In this document: positions 17,925 to 26,486 of the stretch, in pieces
Numbering within the stretch: the stretch's first letter is position 1
Layout of the letters: every line of letters starts with the position of its first letter
Assembly: GCA_031180725.1 (NCBI GenBank)
Contig: JAPSLO010000001.1
Location: forward strand, 124,001 to 188,000
Reading direction: 5' to 3'
DNA length: 64,000 bases
Source of the DNA: Roseomonas sp.
GTDB taxonomy: Bacteria; Pseudomonadota; Alphaproteobacteria; Acetobacterales; Acetobacteraceae
The notes under the pieces: generated by a model
What the model saw: only the letters and a program-made list of their open reading frames with translations
The model's database searches: none
Told to the model about the DNA's origin: nothing
Position numbers and translations under genes: made by a program

Positions 17925-18943
17925 CGCCGCCGGCTGAAGCGGGCAGGGGGCGGCCCGCCCCGGAGCCCACCCCAGAACCCCGCCTTCCATGGGGCCGGCG
18001 CGGGGTATTGGCGGCCTTGCTGGCCCTGCCGGGCTGCGCCCGGGCAGAGGCACCCTCCGGTGGGCTAGCCATGCCCTTCGGCCTGCCGGACCTTCCCGGC
18101 GCGCTGCGCCCGCTGGGTGGGTTGGAGATCGACCGGCGCCGGCTGGGCTTCGGTGGGCTATCCGCGCTGCATGTCTCGGCCGACCTTACCGTCACGGTGG
18201 TCAGCGACCTGGCGCGCTTTGCGGAGCTGCGGCTGGAGCTGGACGAGGCGCAGCGCCCGAAGGACCTGGTCTTGCGCCGGATAGGCTGGCTACGAGACGG
18301 TGGCGGGCGGCGACTGGCGCGGGGCTATGCCGGCGATGCCGAAGCCCTGGCGCGGCTGCCGAATGGCGAATGGCTGGTCGGATTCGAGCGCTGGCACCGC
18401 ATTCGCCGCTACCGCGACCTGGACGGGCCGGGCTCCTATGTGGAGGCCCCGCCAGGGTTGGAGCGCGCCCCGGTGAATGGGGGGCTGGAGGCGCTGGCAG
18501 TACTGGCGGATGGGCGCTGGCTGGCCATCGCCGAGGATCTGCCGTTGGCCGGGATGACAGGCACCACCACGGCTTGGATCGGTCGGCCAGGCGAGTCCTG
18601 GCTGGTGCTGGCCTGGCGCCCGGGGGCGGGCTTCTACCCCGTGGATGCGGCTGCGCTGCCTGATGGCGGCGCGCTGGTGCTGGAGCGCGGCTTCTCCCTC
18701 CTTGGCGGATTTTCCGGACGTCTGGTGCGGCTGCCGGGGCAGGCTCTCGCGGCGCCACGCCCCGGCACGGTGTTGCAGGGGGAGGAGATGTTGCGCTTCG
18801 GCGGCCCCCTGCCGGTGGACAATTTCGAGGGCGTCGCTGTCTTCCCGCATCGGGACCGCTGGCTGGTCGCCGTTGTCTCCGACGACAACGAGAACCGGCT
18901 ACAGCGCAGCCTGCTGCTGCTTTTCGAGATGCAGGATCCGTGA
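17921..18943 (+). CDS. Esterase-like phytase-family lipoprotein, translationally coupled to cobT
   Basis: A 340-residue protein whose best start is TTG at 17921, overlapping the cobT stop; no ATG or GTG precedes the signal region. An N-terminal segment [14 protein letters not shown] has a lipobox, so a secreted lipoprotein is expected. The rest, with [24 protein letters not shown] and [10 protein letters not shown], fits the 'esterase-like activity of phytase' beta-propeller family (PF13449). The substrate is unknown. Its place after cobT is a recurrent alphaproteobacterial arrangement as far as I recall, but no functional link to cobalamin is established. Confidence 0.82.
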   Translation: MTPPAEAGRGRPAPEPTPEPRLPWGRRGVLAALLALPGCARAEAPSGGLAMPFGLPDLPGALRPLGGLEIDRRRLGFGGLSALHVSADLTVTVVSDLARFAELRLELDEAQRPKDLVLRRIGWLRDGGGRRLARGYAGDAEALARLPNGEWLVGFERWHRIRRYRDLDGPGSYVEAPPGLERAPVNGGLEALAVLADGRWLAIAEDLPLAGMTGTTTAWIGRPGESWLVLAWRPGAGFYPVDAAALPDGGALVLERGFSLLGGFSGRLVRLPGQALAAPRPGTVLQGEEMLRFGGPLPVDNFEGVAVFPHRDRWLVAVVSDDNENRLQRSLLLLFEMQDP

Positions 18944-19042
18944 CCGGCCAGCGGATCCACGGCCCCGGATTTCTGTCCGCGCGGGGCCAATCTCCGGCAT
19001 GGAGGGCTCGGCCCGCGGCGTCGTAAGCGAGTCGCCGGCTTC

Positions 19043-19810
19043 TCAGGCCGCTTCCAGCAGCCGCGCCCGGGGCAGGGTGAGCCAGGCACGGGCGCCGATA
19101 CCGGGCGCCGTCTCCAGGCGGATATCGCCGCCATGCGCCGCGGCGAGGGAGCGGGCGAGGCTCAGCCCCAGATCGAGGCCACGCGTCCCCTGACCGCCCG
19201 CGGTGGTTTCCGGCACCAGGTCCTGCGCGGGCATTCCGTCGCCCTCATCCTCCACCACGATGGCCACGGTCTCGCTGGCCAGCACCCAGCGCAGCGACAC
19301 CACATCGCCATCCCCGGAATGGCTGGCGGCGCGCCGCAGCAGGGCGGCCAGGGCGCCTTCCAGGGCACGGCGGTCAGCCTTGACCGTCAGCGCGCGCAGC
19401 GCCGGGTCCACCTGCCAATGGCGCCGGCCGGGGCGGATCTGCGCGCCAACCGTGGCGATGGCGCCATCCACGATGGCGCCGAGCTCGGCCGGCGCTTCCC
19501 GGATGGTGCGGACATTCGGGCCGGCGACCGCATCGGCGAGGTCATCAGCCAGGCGCAGCAGCTTCTGGGCTGGCGACTCCGCACCGGGCGGAAGGACAGC
19601 CGGCCTGCCACGCTGGCCCCCCATGGCGGCGGCGATGCCGCACATTTCCTGCGCTGCGAGGGACAGCGACCGCGCGCGGGATGCGGCCAGCCGTTCTGCC
19701 CGGTCCGCACGGCTGCGCGCCTCGGCCAGCGTGGCCCGCAGCCGCAGCACGGCGAGCAGCGCGACCAGGAACAGGGCGCCGAGGGCGAGGGTCAGGGGGC
19801 TGGGCTGCAT
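19043..19810 (-). CDS. Membrane-anchored histidine-kinase-like ATPase lacking the phospho-acceptor His
   Basis: A 255-residue protein with an N-terminal transmembrane helix (about 6-24), an arginine/alanine-rich coiled segment and a C-terminal HATPase_c domain. The ATP-lid boxes are recognisable: G1 as VEDEGDGMP and G2 as GLDLGLSLARSLAAAHGG. However, the dimerisation helix (LSLAAQEMCGIAAAMG) has no histidine where the H-box should be, and the N-box reads LLRRAASHS with no asparagine. It may therefore be a pseudokinase or a sensor that binds nucleotide only. No response regulator is adjacent. Confidence 0.75.
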   Translation of the reverse strand: MQPSPLTLALGALFLVALLAVLRLRATLAEARSRADRAERLAASRARSLSLAAQEMCGIAAAMGGQRGRPAVLPPGAESPAQKLLRLADDLADAVAGPNVRTIREAPAELGAIVDGAIATVGAQIRPGRRHWQVDPALRALTVKADRRALEGALAALLRRAASHSGDGDVVSLRWVLASETVAIVVEDEGDGMPAQDLVPETTAGGQGTRGLDLGLSLARSLAAAHGGDIRLETAPGIGARAWLTLPRARLLEAA

Positions 19811-19906
19811 GACCGCGAATCATTACGCAGTCTGTCTTTATGAAGGGTAAACGCTGCCTGCGCCCGGCATCATCTCATCCACCTATCCGTCAGGGCCGGC
19901 CGAAAC

Positions 19907-19932
19907 GGAAAACGGCCCCGCAAGGGGCCGTT
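19907..19932 (-). terminator. Rho-independent terminator of rpmB
   Basis: A perfect 9-bp stem, AACGGCCCC (19911-19919) against GGGGCCGTT (19924-19932), has a 4-base loop. On the minus strand it is followed by TTCC directly after the final TT, giving a short T-run. It lies 30 bp downstream of the rpmB stop. Confidence 0.85.
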
Positions 19933-19962
19933 CTCAATCAGCCTGCGCGGGCAGATGGCGCC

Positions 19963-20262
19963 TCAGGCAGCCGCCTGCTTGCGGGCCTGGGCCTTCTCCA
20001 GCCGGCGCTTCAGCACGATCGCCTCGGTCGGCAGGCGGCGGTCCGGGGTGCCCAGGAGGAAGGCATCCAGCCCACCATTGTGCTCCACGGTGCGGATGCC
20101 ATTGACCGACAGACGCATACGGACCGAGGTGCCGAGGATGTCGGAGAAGAAGGACGTCTCCTGCAGGTTCGGCAGGTAGCGCCGGCGGGTCTTGTTATTG
20201 GCGTGGCTGACGTTGTTGCCGGTCAGCACGCCCTTGCCGGTGACTGCGCAGCGGCGGGCCAT
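19963..20262 (-). CDS. rpmB: 50S ribosomal protein L28
   Basis: 99 residues from the ATG at 20262. The start [20 protein letters not shown] and then RRYLPNLQ are the unmistakable L28 text; a C-terminal tail rich in K, R and A follows. The CxxCxxxC zinc motif of some L28 proteins is absent, as is usual in alphaproteobacteria. It is a single-gene transcript by its layout, with a clear hairpin terminator at 19907-19932. The frame is open upstream to 20508, but only the short form matches L28. Confidence 0.96.
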   Translation of the reverse strand: MARRCAVTGKGVLTGNNVSHANNKTRRRYLPNLQETSFFSDILGTSVRMRLSVNGIRTVEHNGGLDAFLLGTPDRRLPTEAIVLKRRLEKAQARKQAAA

Positions 20263-20434
20263 GATGGACTTATCCCGTTTGACTGATCTGCCGGCGACAG
20301 GGCCTGGGACTCCCCAGGCGGCCCGCCGCCCGCGGCGACGTGGTTCGGAGCGCGGGCGTATCGCGGAAAGGCCCGGCGCCGTCAACCCCTTCGGCGACCC
20401 TTTGGCCCTGCGCGGGGCGCGGGCCGGGGGCGGG

Positions 20435-20698
20435 CTACATGCTGCCCGGACCAGGGCCGGGGCCGCGCATCTGCGCCAGCTCCCCGGATTCAACCGATGC
20501 CAGGGCATTGCGCAGCACCTGCGCCACCCCCCGGTCGTCCAGCGACCGTGCCAGCATGCCCAGCGCTCCGCCCAGCAGCGCCGAGGCGACCGAGATGGGG
20601 GCTATATTCTGCCCGATCATGTACTCGATCGCCTTGTCCACCACCGCGCCGGCATGGCTGAGGTCATCCGGGGCCACGCCCTGCGGATCGAACTGCAT
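20435..20698 (-). CDS. Small hypothetical protein
   Basis: An 87-residue protein with a strong AGGAGG 7 bp before the ATG at 20698, which is the main reason to accept it. It has one helical, weakly amphipathic segment ([20 protein letters not shown]) and a Gly/Pro-rich C-terminal tail. It reads like a small soluble protein conserved in Acetobacteraceae, but I do not recognise a family. Confidence 0.65.
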   Translation of the reverse strand: MQFDPQGVAPDDLSHAGAVVDKAIEYMIGQNIAPISVASALLGGALGMLARSLDDRGVAQVLRNALASVESGELAQMRGPGPGPGSM

Positions 20699-20909
20699 GC
20701 ACTACCCTCCTGTCCGGGGCGGGACATAGGCACAGCCGGGGCGGAGGGAAAGCCCCGCGCCCGCTTCCGATTCCGGAAGGGGAGAGTGCGCAAGCAGTTA
20801 ATGGACTGGTCCGCGCAGCCCCTCCCGCAAGCGCCCCCCATTGGCCTGGTGCAACGGAGCGCAGGCGCGAAGCCAAGCCCTGCGGAGCGGGCGCCAGCGC
20901 ACCCGAGGG

Positions 20910-22544
20910 TTATATCAACCCACCGGCGAGACCGTCGCGCTGCGGATCGGCGCCGCCTTCCAACTGCCCATCCCACATCGTGATGCCATGCACCCCGGCA
21001 AATGCGTAGCTGATCGCCGCCCGCCGCACCTCATAGCCCATCGTCTCCAGCGCGCGCTGGGTCTCCAGTGGGATGCGGTTGGAGATGTCGATGGCGTCCG
21101 AGGTGGCGGAGAAACGTGGGGCGGAGATCGCCTCCTGGATGTTCATGCCGAAATCCAGCAGGTTCATCAGCACCTGCGCGATCGCCACCGCGATCCAGGC
21201 CCCGCCCGGCGCGCCGAGCGTCGCCACGGGCTGCGCGCCCTCCAGCACGATGGTCGGCGCCATGGTGGAAAAGCGCCGCTTGCCCGGCCCGATGGAGCCT
21301 GCCCGGCCCGGTCGCGGATCGAAGGCGTTCATCCCGCCATTCAGCATGGTGCCGGTGCCCGGCGGGATTACGCCGGAAGGCAGGCCGAGCGTATGCGTCA
21401 GCGAGACGACCATGCCTTCCGCATCCACGCAGGAGATGGTGGTGGTGCCCTTCGCATCCTGGCAGATGCGCGGCAGGGACACGCGTTCCCCGGCGCGGAT
21501 CGCCGCCGCGCAGGCATCGGCATAAGCGTCGGAGAGCAGGCGGTCGAGCGGCGGCGGGGCGAAGCGCGGATCGCCGATGTGGCGGTCCTTGTCGCGGCCG
21601 GCGGTCTTCATCGCCTCCGCCATCGTCGCGATGTAAGAAGGGGTGTTGTGCCCCAGCGCGACGGGATCGAAGCGTTCCATGATGCGCAGGATTTCCGCCA
21701 CGATGATGCCGCCGGCCGGCGGTGGCGGGGTGGAGATGGTGAAGCCGCGATAGGGAACACGGATCGCTTCCCGCTCCTCCGGCGTGTAGGCGGCCAGATC
21801 TGCGGCGGTCAGCAGCCCGCCATGGGCTTCCATATCGGCTACGATCCGGCGCGCCAGCTCTCCGGTGTAGAGCGTCTCCGCCCCCTCCCGTGCCACCAGG
21901 CGCAGGGTCTCGGCCAGTTCGGGGTTGCGGATATGGGCGCCGACGCGCTTCGGCGCGCCGTCCTCGCCGATGTAGAGGCGTTGGCCGTCCGGGGTGAAGG
22001 CCAGCTTGTGACGATAGCTGAGCCGCCCATAGGCGCGCTCATCCATGTGGAACATGCTGGCGACATGCGGGCGCACCAGCCAGCCTTCCTCGGCGCGGGC
22101 GATGGCAGGGGCGAACAGCGCGGCCCAGGGGCGGCGCCCGAAGCGGGCATGCGCCTGGCCCAGCGTGCGCAGGATGCCGGGCACCGTCACTGCCTTGTGG
22201 CCCAGCTCATTGGCATGGCCGCGGATGACATAGCCGAAGCCGTCCGGGCATTCGCGCTCGAATAGATCGGCCCACATCGTCTCCTGACAGGCAACAGGGG
22301 AGACGGAGAGGCCGTCCAGCACCACCTGCCGGCCGCTGCGCGGATCATGCAGCTGCAGCACGCCGAGCCCGCCCAGGCCGCACATCATCGGGTCCACCAC
22401 CCCCTGCGTCAGTGCGCCCGCAATCACCGCATCCAGCGCATTGCCGCCCTCGCGCAGCGCGGCCAGTGCGGCTTCCACCGCTTCCGGCTGGGGTGCCGAG
22501 ACCATGGCGCGGGGCGCGGGCAGGCGGCGGGCAGGGCGGGGCAT
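20910..22544 (-). CDS. Gamma-glutamyltransferase family protein (Ntn hydrolase)
   Basis: 544 residues from the ATG at 22544; the frame is open to 22691, but the extension is not conserved. The gamma-glutamyltransferase fold is shown by REGGNALDAVIAGAL, CGLGGLGVLQLHD, and the autocleavage site KGTTTISCVDAEG, whose nucleophile is T367. Downstream text LNGGMNAFDP and TMAPTIVLEGAQPVATLG completes the small subunit. No signal peptide is visible, which suggests a cytoplasmic enzyme and not classical periplasmic GGT. Related alphaproteobacterial genes are often acylases or oxamate amidohydrolases (HpxW-like), so the substrate is open. Confidence 0.88.
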   Translation of the reverse strand: MPRPARRLPAPRAMVSAPQPEAVEAALAALREGGNALDAVIAGALTQGVVDPMMCGLGGLGVLQLHDPRSGRQVVLDGLSVSPVACQETMWADLFERECPDGFGYVIRGHANELGHKAVTVPGILRTLGQAHARFGRRPWAALFAPAIARAEEGWLVRPHVASMFHMDERAYGRLSYRHKLAFTPDGQRLYIGEDGAPKRVGAHIRNPELAETLRLVAREGAETLYTGELARRIVADMEAHGGLLTAADLAAYTPEEREAIRVPYRGFTISTPPPPAGGIIVAEILRIMERFDPVALGHNTPSYIATMAEAMKTAGRDKDRHIGDPRFAPPPLDRLLSDAYADACAAAIRAGERVSLPRICQDAKGTTTISCVDAEGMVVSLTHTLGLPSGVIPPGTGTMLNGGMNAFDPRPGRAGSIGPGKRRFSTMAPTIVLEGAQPVATLGAPGGAWIAVAIAQVLMNLLDFGMNIQEAISAPRFSATSDAIDISNRIPLETQRALETMGYEVRRAAISYAFAGVHGITMWDGQLEGGADPQRDGLAGGLI

Positions 22545-22643
22545 CGGGGCTCTCCGGGGACTGATCGGGGGGATGATGCGCAGGAATGCGCGGCCGGCCA
22601 ATCGGCCGCCGTGGCCCGCGGCTTCCCGCTCTGTCCACGCCGT

Positions 22644-22671
22644 GCGAGGAACGCCGCGCGAGGAACGCCGC
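22644..22671 (+). repeat. Two tandem copies of a 14-bp unit
   Basis: GCGAGGAACGCCGC occurs twice back to back (22644-22657 and 22658-22671), 18 bp upstream of the broken GNAT gene. Confidence 0.8.
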
Positions 22672-22689
22672 GCGACGGAACCGGACGGC

Positions 22690-23080
22690 ATGCAGGATCC
22701 CCTTGTCCGCGGCGCCAGGCAGCAGGACCAGCAGGGCGTGGTGGACCTCTACCGCCACCTCCATCCCGAGGGGGTGCCCTTGATGTCGGAGGCTGCGGCA
22801 CCCGCCTGGGCTGCGCTGCTCGGCTCGGGCCTGACGCATGTCCTGTGTCCTGAGGGCGCCGGTCCTATGGCGTGATCGAGAATGTGGTGACTCATGCCGA
22901 CCACCGGCGGCGCGGCTTCGGACGGCGCGTGTTGCAGGCGGCGCTGGAGGCGGCCTGGGCGAGGGGCTGCTACGAGGTGATGCTGGCGACCGGGTCCCGC
23001 TGGGAAGCGACCTTGCGCTTCTATGAGCGGGCGGGCTTCGAGTGCGGCGGTAAACCTTCTTCCAGGCCCGGCGCCCCTGA
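22690..23080 (+). pseudogene. Broken GNAT N-acetyltransferase gene (internal deletion plus frameshift)
   Basis: The first part, from ATG at 22690, reads like a GNAT N-terminus (VVDLYRHLHPEGVPL, GLTHVLCPEG) and then hits a stop at 22873. The second part is in another frame and starts abruptly at about 22861 with YGVIENVVTHADHRRRGFGR and VMLATGSRWEATLRFYERAG, the acetyl-CoA site and C-terminal strand of the same family. About 25-30 residues of the usual core between these parts are missing. Near the end, at the short A-run 23052-23054, one missing A shifts the frame; restoring it gives the family-like ending with a stop at 23078-23080. Two independent lesions make a decayed gene more likely than a sequencing error. 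Confidence 0.8.
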
Positions 23081-23354
23081 GTGCCAGGGCAGGAGCCTAG
23101 CGCCGGTTCAGCATCGACAGCCCCGGTTGTTCGCCGCAGTGGACCCTGGGCGCCCCCGGGCGCAACGGGCGGTCGTGGCCACTGGCATCCATGCCCGACG
23201 CGATGGCGTGCGCCGGCAGCGCGGCACGGTCAGCGGGCTCGCGCCGCTAGTCATGCAATGTACTGGTGTTGAAGGCGGTAGCGGAGATCTCGGCTGGCGG
23301 GCGACGCCAGGGACTGTCAACGTGCGGTTCAGGACCGTTTGCAATTCTGGAGCG

Positions 23355-24455
23355 ATGACCTTCGACCGCCGCGTTCTGCTCGGTCTCGCCAGCGCCCTGC
23401 CGGTCGCTGCCCTGCCGGGGCGCCAGGCGGCGGCCCTGCGGCCAAGCCGCCCGGTCGCGACGCGCGCAGTGGCGCCGGAGGCACCGCTGAAGCCGACGGA
23501 ATGGGAGGCGTTCTGCGCCCGCTACATCCTGCCGGAAGGTCGTGTGGTGGATACCGCCAATGGCGGCATCTCCCACAGCGAGGGGCAGGGCTGGGCCATG
23601 CTCTGTGCCGAGCGGATGGATGACCGGGCGAGCTTCGACCGGCTCCTGGACTGGACGCGGCGCACGCTGCCGCGGCCGGGCGATGCGCTCTTCGCCTGGC
23701 GTTACCGGCCGGAGGCGCGCGGCAACAAGGTCGAGGATACGAACAACGCCACCGATGGCGACCTGATGATCGCCTGGGCACTGCTGCGCGCCGGGGCGCG
23801 CTGGCAGGACCCTGGCCTGACGGCGGAGGGCAAGGCCATCGCGCGCGACATCCTGCGGCTGCTGGTGCGCCAGGTGGGGGAGGATGTGGTGCTGCTGCCG
23901 GGTGCGCGGGGCTTCGAGCAGCACGGGTATGTGGTGGTGAACCCCTCCTACTATACCTTCCCGGCCCTGCCGGTCCTGGCGCGCGCCGTGCCGGACCCGC
24001 TATGGCTGCGCCTGGCGGCGGATGGGCTGAAGCTCCTGCGGCGGGCGCGGTTTGGCCGCTGGGGCTTGCCGCCCGACTGGCTGGCCCTGCCACGCGGCGG
24101 CGGGGCGCCGATACCGGCGCCGGGCTGGCCCCCGCGCTTTTCCTATGATGCGGTCCGGGTGCCGCTCTACTTGGCTTGGGCCGGGCTGGGGCGGGAACCG
24201 GTAGCGGCGAGCGCGGCGCGTTTCTGGACCGACCCCCGCCATCCGAGCCCTCCGGCCTGGGCTGATCTCTCGCAGGACACCGTCTCCCCCTACGCGGCGC
24301 CCTCAGGAGTACGGGCCATCGCCCGTCTGGCCGTGGCACGGGCAGGCGCGGAGGGCGCCGCCACGGACATGCCCTCGATTGCCGACGCGAATGACTACTA
24401 TTCGGCGGCATTGACGCTGCTGGCTCATCTCGCCTGGAGAGATTCTACTACCTGA
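23355..24455 (+). CDS. bcsZ: Cellulase of the cellulose synthase operon (GH8, BcsZ/CMCax)
   Basis: 366 residues from ATG at 23355, with GGAG 4 bp upstream. The N-terminus DRRVLLGLASALPVAAL looks like a twin-arginine or Sec signal, so the enzyme is periplasmic. Glycoside hydrolase family 8 is shown by GISHSEGQGWAML (E76, likely proton donor), NNATDGDLMIAWAL (D134) and FSYDAVRVPLYLAW (D265). This endo-1,4-glucanase is needed for proper export and crystallisation of cellulose in known bcs systems. It is the first gene of the operon, as CMCax is in Komagataeibacter. The 270 bases before it (23081-23354) show no gene and may hold the operon promoter, though I could not identify one with confidence. 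Confidence 0.93.
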   Translation: MTFDRRVLLGLASALPVAALPGRQAAALRPSRPVATRAVAPEAPLKPTEWEAFCARYILPEGRVVDTANGGISHSEGQGWAMLCAERMDDRASFDRLLDWTRRTLPRPGDALFAWRYRPEARGNKVEDTNNATDGDLMIAWALLRAGARWQDPGLTAEGKAIARDILRLLVRQVGEDVVLLPGARGFEQHGYVVVNPSYYTFPALPVLARAVPDPLWLRLAADGLKLLRRARFGRWGLPPDWLALPRGGGAPIPAPGWPPRFSYDAVRVPLYLAWAGLGREPVAASAARFWTDPRHPSPPAWADLSQDTVSPYAAPSGVRAIARLAVARAGAEGAATDMPSIADANDYYSAALTLLAHLAWRDSTT

Positions 24456-24544
24456 ACTGATAGATGCGCCCGGTTTGTGCGTTAATGGCTATTCCAAATT
24501 GACGCAGGTCACGGCATGTTGCATGGCGCACAGGGGGTGGGGCG

Positions 24545-25654
24545 ATGGCGCAGGACACGGATGTCGCGCGCGTGGCTGCGGCGCTGCGCACGCCTGCCAT
24601 ACGCTACCGCAGCTTCGGAAACGAGCCGATCCGCGCCTCCACCTCGGAAGAAGCCGACCGCGCCTCGAAAGATGGACCGCCGGCCGAGAAGGTCAGCCTG
24701 CCCGCGACGACTCCGGCCGTTCCTGAAGCCGCACCACTCGCGGCCCGGCCTGGGCCGACGCCGCCCTTGACGATGGCGGGCACCGTGCCGGACCAGCCGC
24801 TGGCTTCCGCCGTGCCGCCGTCCCCACCGCCGCGCAGCTCGCCCGCGCAACCCCCGCAGTCTCCGGCAATGCCGGGCTGGATGTCGGCCGCGGCCGCGCA
24901 GCCCGTGCCGGAGCCTCCGCAGGCCTGGGTGCCGCCCGCGTCCCCACAACCTCCGCAGTCTCCGGCGATGCCGGGCTGGATGCCGGCCGCGCCCCCCCAG
25001 CCCGCGCCAGAGCCTCCGCAGGCCTGGGTGCCGCCCGCGTCCCCACAACCCCCGCAGCCTCCGGTGGTGCCGGGCTGGATGCCGGCCGCGGCCCCCCAGC
25101 CCGCGCCAGAGCCCCCGCAGGCCTGGGTGCCGCCCGCGCTTCTACAGCCTCGGGTGGTGCCATCCGCCGCACCGCCTTTCGCCGCTGCGCCGCCCCACGC
25201 GTCGCCGCCGGCCCCGCCCGGATCCCAGGTGGGCCTGGCCGACATGACGCTGCTGCGCGCCGTCGAGAGCCTGCCGCCCCTGCCGTATCCCGAGGCGCCT
25301 CGATTCATGGATTTCACGTTGCTCTCCGCCGCGCCGCCCATGACGCCGAGCCCAGCCCCGATGGCCCAGCCCACGCGGGCGGAGTTTCCGCTGATCGCCG
25401 CGCTGACGGGGCGCGCGCCGCCACCCGTCAGCCCGCCCTGGCGGGGCTGGCCCGCGACGGTCCATGCAATCGCCCCCGACTCCCACGCCTCAGCACCTCC
25501 GTCGGCGCCTGAGCCTACTGCGGCGCCGGCCCTGCCAGCCGCCGGAGTCGCCTTGCCGCTGCCCGACCTCTTCCGCCTTCTGGGGGCGGCCACACCTGCC
25601 GCCCGCGCCGCCCTGGCAATGCTGCCCTCCCCGGCAGGCGCGGCCGGCCCATGA
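24545..25654 (+). CDS. Proline-rich cellulose accessory protein, BcsH/CcpAx-like (BcsO/BcsP-type)
   Basis: A 369-residue, strongly proline- and alanine-rich protein placed between bcsZ and bcsQ. Three conserved-looking pieces stand out. Near the N-terminus is DVARVAAALRTPAIRYRSF, similar in my memory to the N-terminal motif of CcpAx/BcsH and to BcsR/BcsP-type motifs. In the middle are three 33-residue repeats (residues 104-202) built on PGWMPAA, PEPPQAWVPP. At the C-terminus is an amphipathic helix LPDLFRLLGAATPAARAAL. The gene order (bcsZ, this gene, then synthase) equals cmcax-ccpAx-bcsAB of Komagataeibacter, where CcpAx helps align synthases. The family assignment is inferred from position and short motifs, not from a full alignment. 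Confidence 0.68.
   Translation: MAQDTDVARVAAALRTPAIRYRSFGNEPIRASTSEEADRASKDGPPAEKVSLPATTPAVPEAAPLAARPGPTPPLTMAGTVPDQPLASAVPPSPPPRSSPAQPPQSPAMPGWMSAAAAQPVPEPPQAWVPPASPQPPQSPAMPGWMPAAPPQPAPEPPQAWVPPASPQPPQPPVVPGWMPAAAPQPAPEPPQAWVPPALLQPRVVPSAAPPFAAAPPHASPPAPPGSQVGLADMTLLRAVESLPPLPYPEAPRFMDFTLLSAAPPMTPSPAPMAQPTRAEFPLIAALTGRAPPPVSPPWRGWPATVHAIAPDSHASAPPSAPEPTAAPALPAAGVALPLPDLFRLLGAATPAARAALAMLPSPAGAAGP
24854..25150 (+). repeat. Three in-frame 99-bp coding repeats
   Basis: Units at 24854-24952, 24953-25051 and 25052-25150 are each exactly 99 bp and encode 33 residues beginning PQSPAMPGWM or PQPPVVPGWM. The second unit is closest to the first at the start and end and closest to the third in the middle, which suggests duplication with later conversion. 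They lie inside the proline-rich bcs gene. Confidence 0.93.
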
Positions 25655-25679
25655 TCCGTTCCGGAGGCTTCCGCCTGCC

Positions 25680-26486
25680 ATGCCGCTGATCTGTTTTGCG
25701 TCTCCGAAAGGCGGTGTGGGCAAGACCACCCTGGCGGCCAACCTCGCCGATGCTTTGCACCGCAACGGGCGCCGCGTGATCGCAGTGGATTTCGATCCGC
25801 AGAACACGCTGCGCCTGCATTTCGGGATTCCGCTGACCGAGATGGGCGGCTTCATGGCCCAACTGCCGCGCCGCCCGGACTGGCGCAGCTGCCTGCGGGC
25901 CACGCCCTCCGGCGTCGGTGTGCTGCCGCATGGCGCGACGGAATTGCGCGGCGCGCTGGGCCTGGCGGCCATGCTGGAGCGTGATCCGGAACTTCTGGCG
26001 GCACCGGTGCGCGCCATGCTGTCCGATCCCGGCCTGCTGGTGATCGCCGATACGCCGCCCGGGCCTTCCCACGCGCTGGCGGTGCTGGTGCCGATGGCGA
26101 GCATGGTGGTCGCCGTGCTGCAGGCGGAGGCGCTCAGCGCCGTGCTGGTGCCCGAGATCGTCTCCGGCCGCTTCCTTGGCTCCGGCACCATGGCGGCGAT
26201 GTTCGCGACGCGGCTGCGCGTGGTGCTGAACGAGGTGGACCTGCAGTCCCGCCTCTCGCGCGCCTCGGCGGAGGCGGTGGCCCGTCATCTCGGCCCGCGA
26301 CTGCTCGGCGCTGTCTGCCGCGACGAGACCCTGGCCGAGGCGCTGGCCTGCCAGAAGCTGGTGCAGGACAGCGCGCCGCAGGGCCGCGCGGCGGAAGACA
26401 TCCGCATCATCGCCCGCGCCATCGAGGCGGCGCTGCCCACCATGGAAGGCCGGGAGCCGCTGACGGCAGGCTGGGCCGCGCAATGA
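25680..26486 (+). CDS. bcsQ: Cellulose synthase-associated ParA/MinD-like ATPase BcsQ
   Basis: 268 residues from the ATG at 25680, with a GGAGG about 12 bp upstream. The deviant Walker A SPKGGVGKTTLAANL at the N-terminus, DFDPQNTLRLHFG and IADTPPGPSHALAVLV define a MinD/ParA-superfamily ATPase of the BcsQ (YhjQ) type. BcsQ is thought to control polar placement of the cellulose machinery and interacts with BcsR/BcsE where those exist. The stop overlaps the ATG of bcsAB by 4 bp. No bcsE, bcsF, bcsG or bcsR gene is present in the window. Confidence 0.92.
   Translation: MPLICFASPKGGVGKTTLAANLADALHRNGRRVIAVDFDPQNTLRLHFGIPLTEMGGFMAQLPRRPDWRSCLRATPSGVGVLPHGATELRGALGLAAMLERDPELLAAPVRAMLSDPGLLVIADTPPGPSHALAVLVPMASMVVAVLQAEALSAVLVPEIVSGRFLGSGTMAAMFATRLRVVLNEVDLQSRLSRASAEAVARHLGPRLLGAVCRDETLAEALACQKLVQDSAPQGRAAEDIRIIARAIEAALPTMEGREPLTAGWAAQ

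Noticed and set aside
15990-18053. A 687-residue minus-strand frame across cobT
   Set aside because: Shadow of cobT, which has clear MIDAS and CobT signatures.
19963-20508. An extended 181-residue form of L28
   Set aside because: The L28 sequence begins at the ATG at 20262; the extension is Arg/Pro-rich and not conserved in the family.
24499-24527. TTGACG with a 17-base spacer as a promoter before the proline-rich gene
   Set aside because: The expected -10 position reads CATGGC, which is too far from consensus.
24854-25150. Regular direct repeats as a possible CRISPR array
   Set aside because: The unit is 99 bp with no spacer, is in frame and encodes a repeated protein segment.
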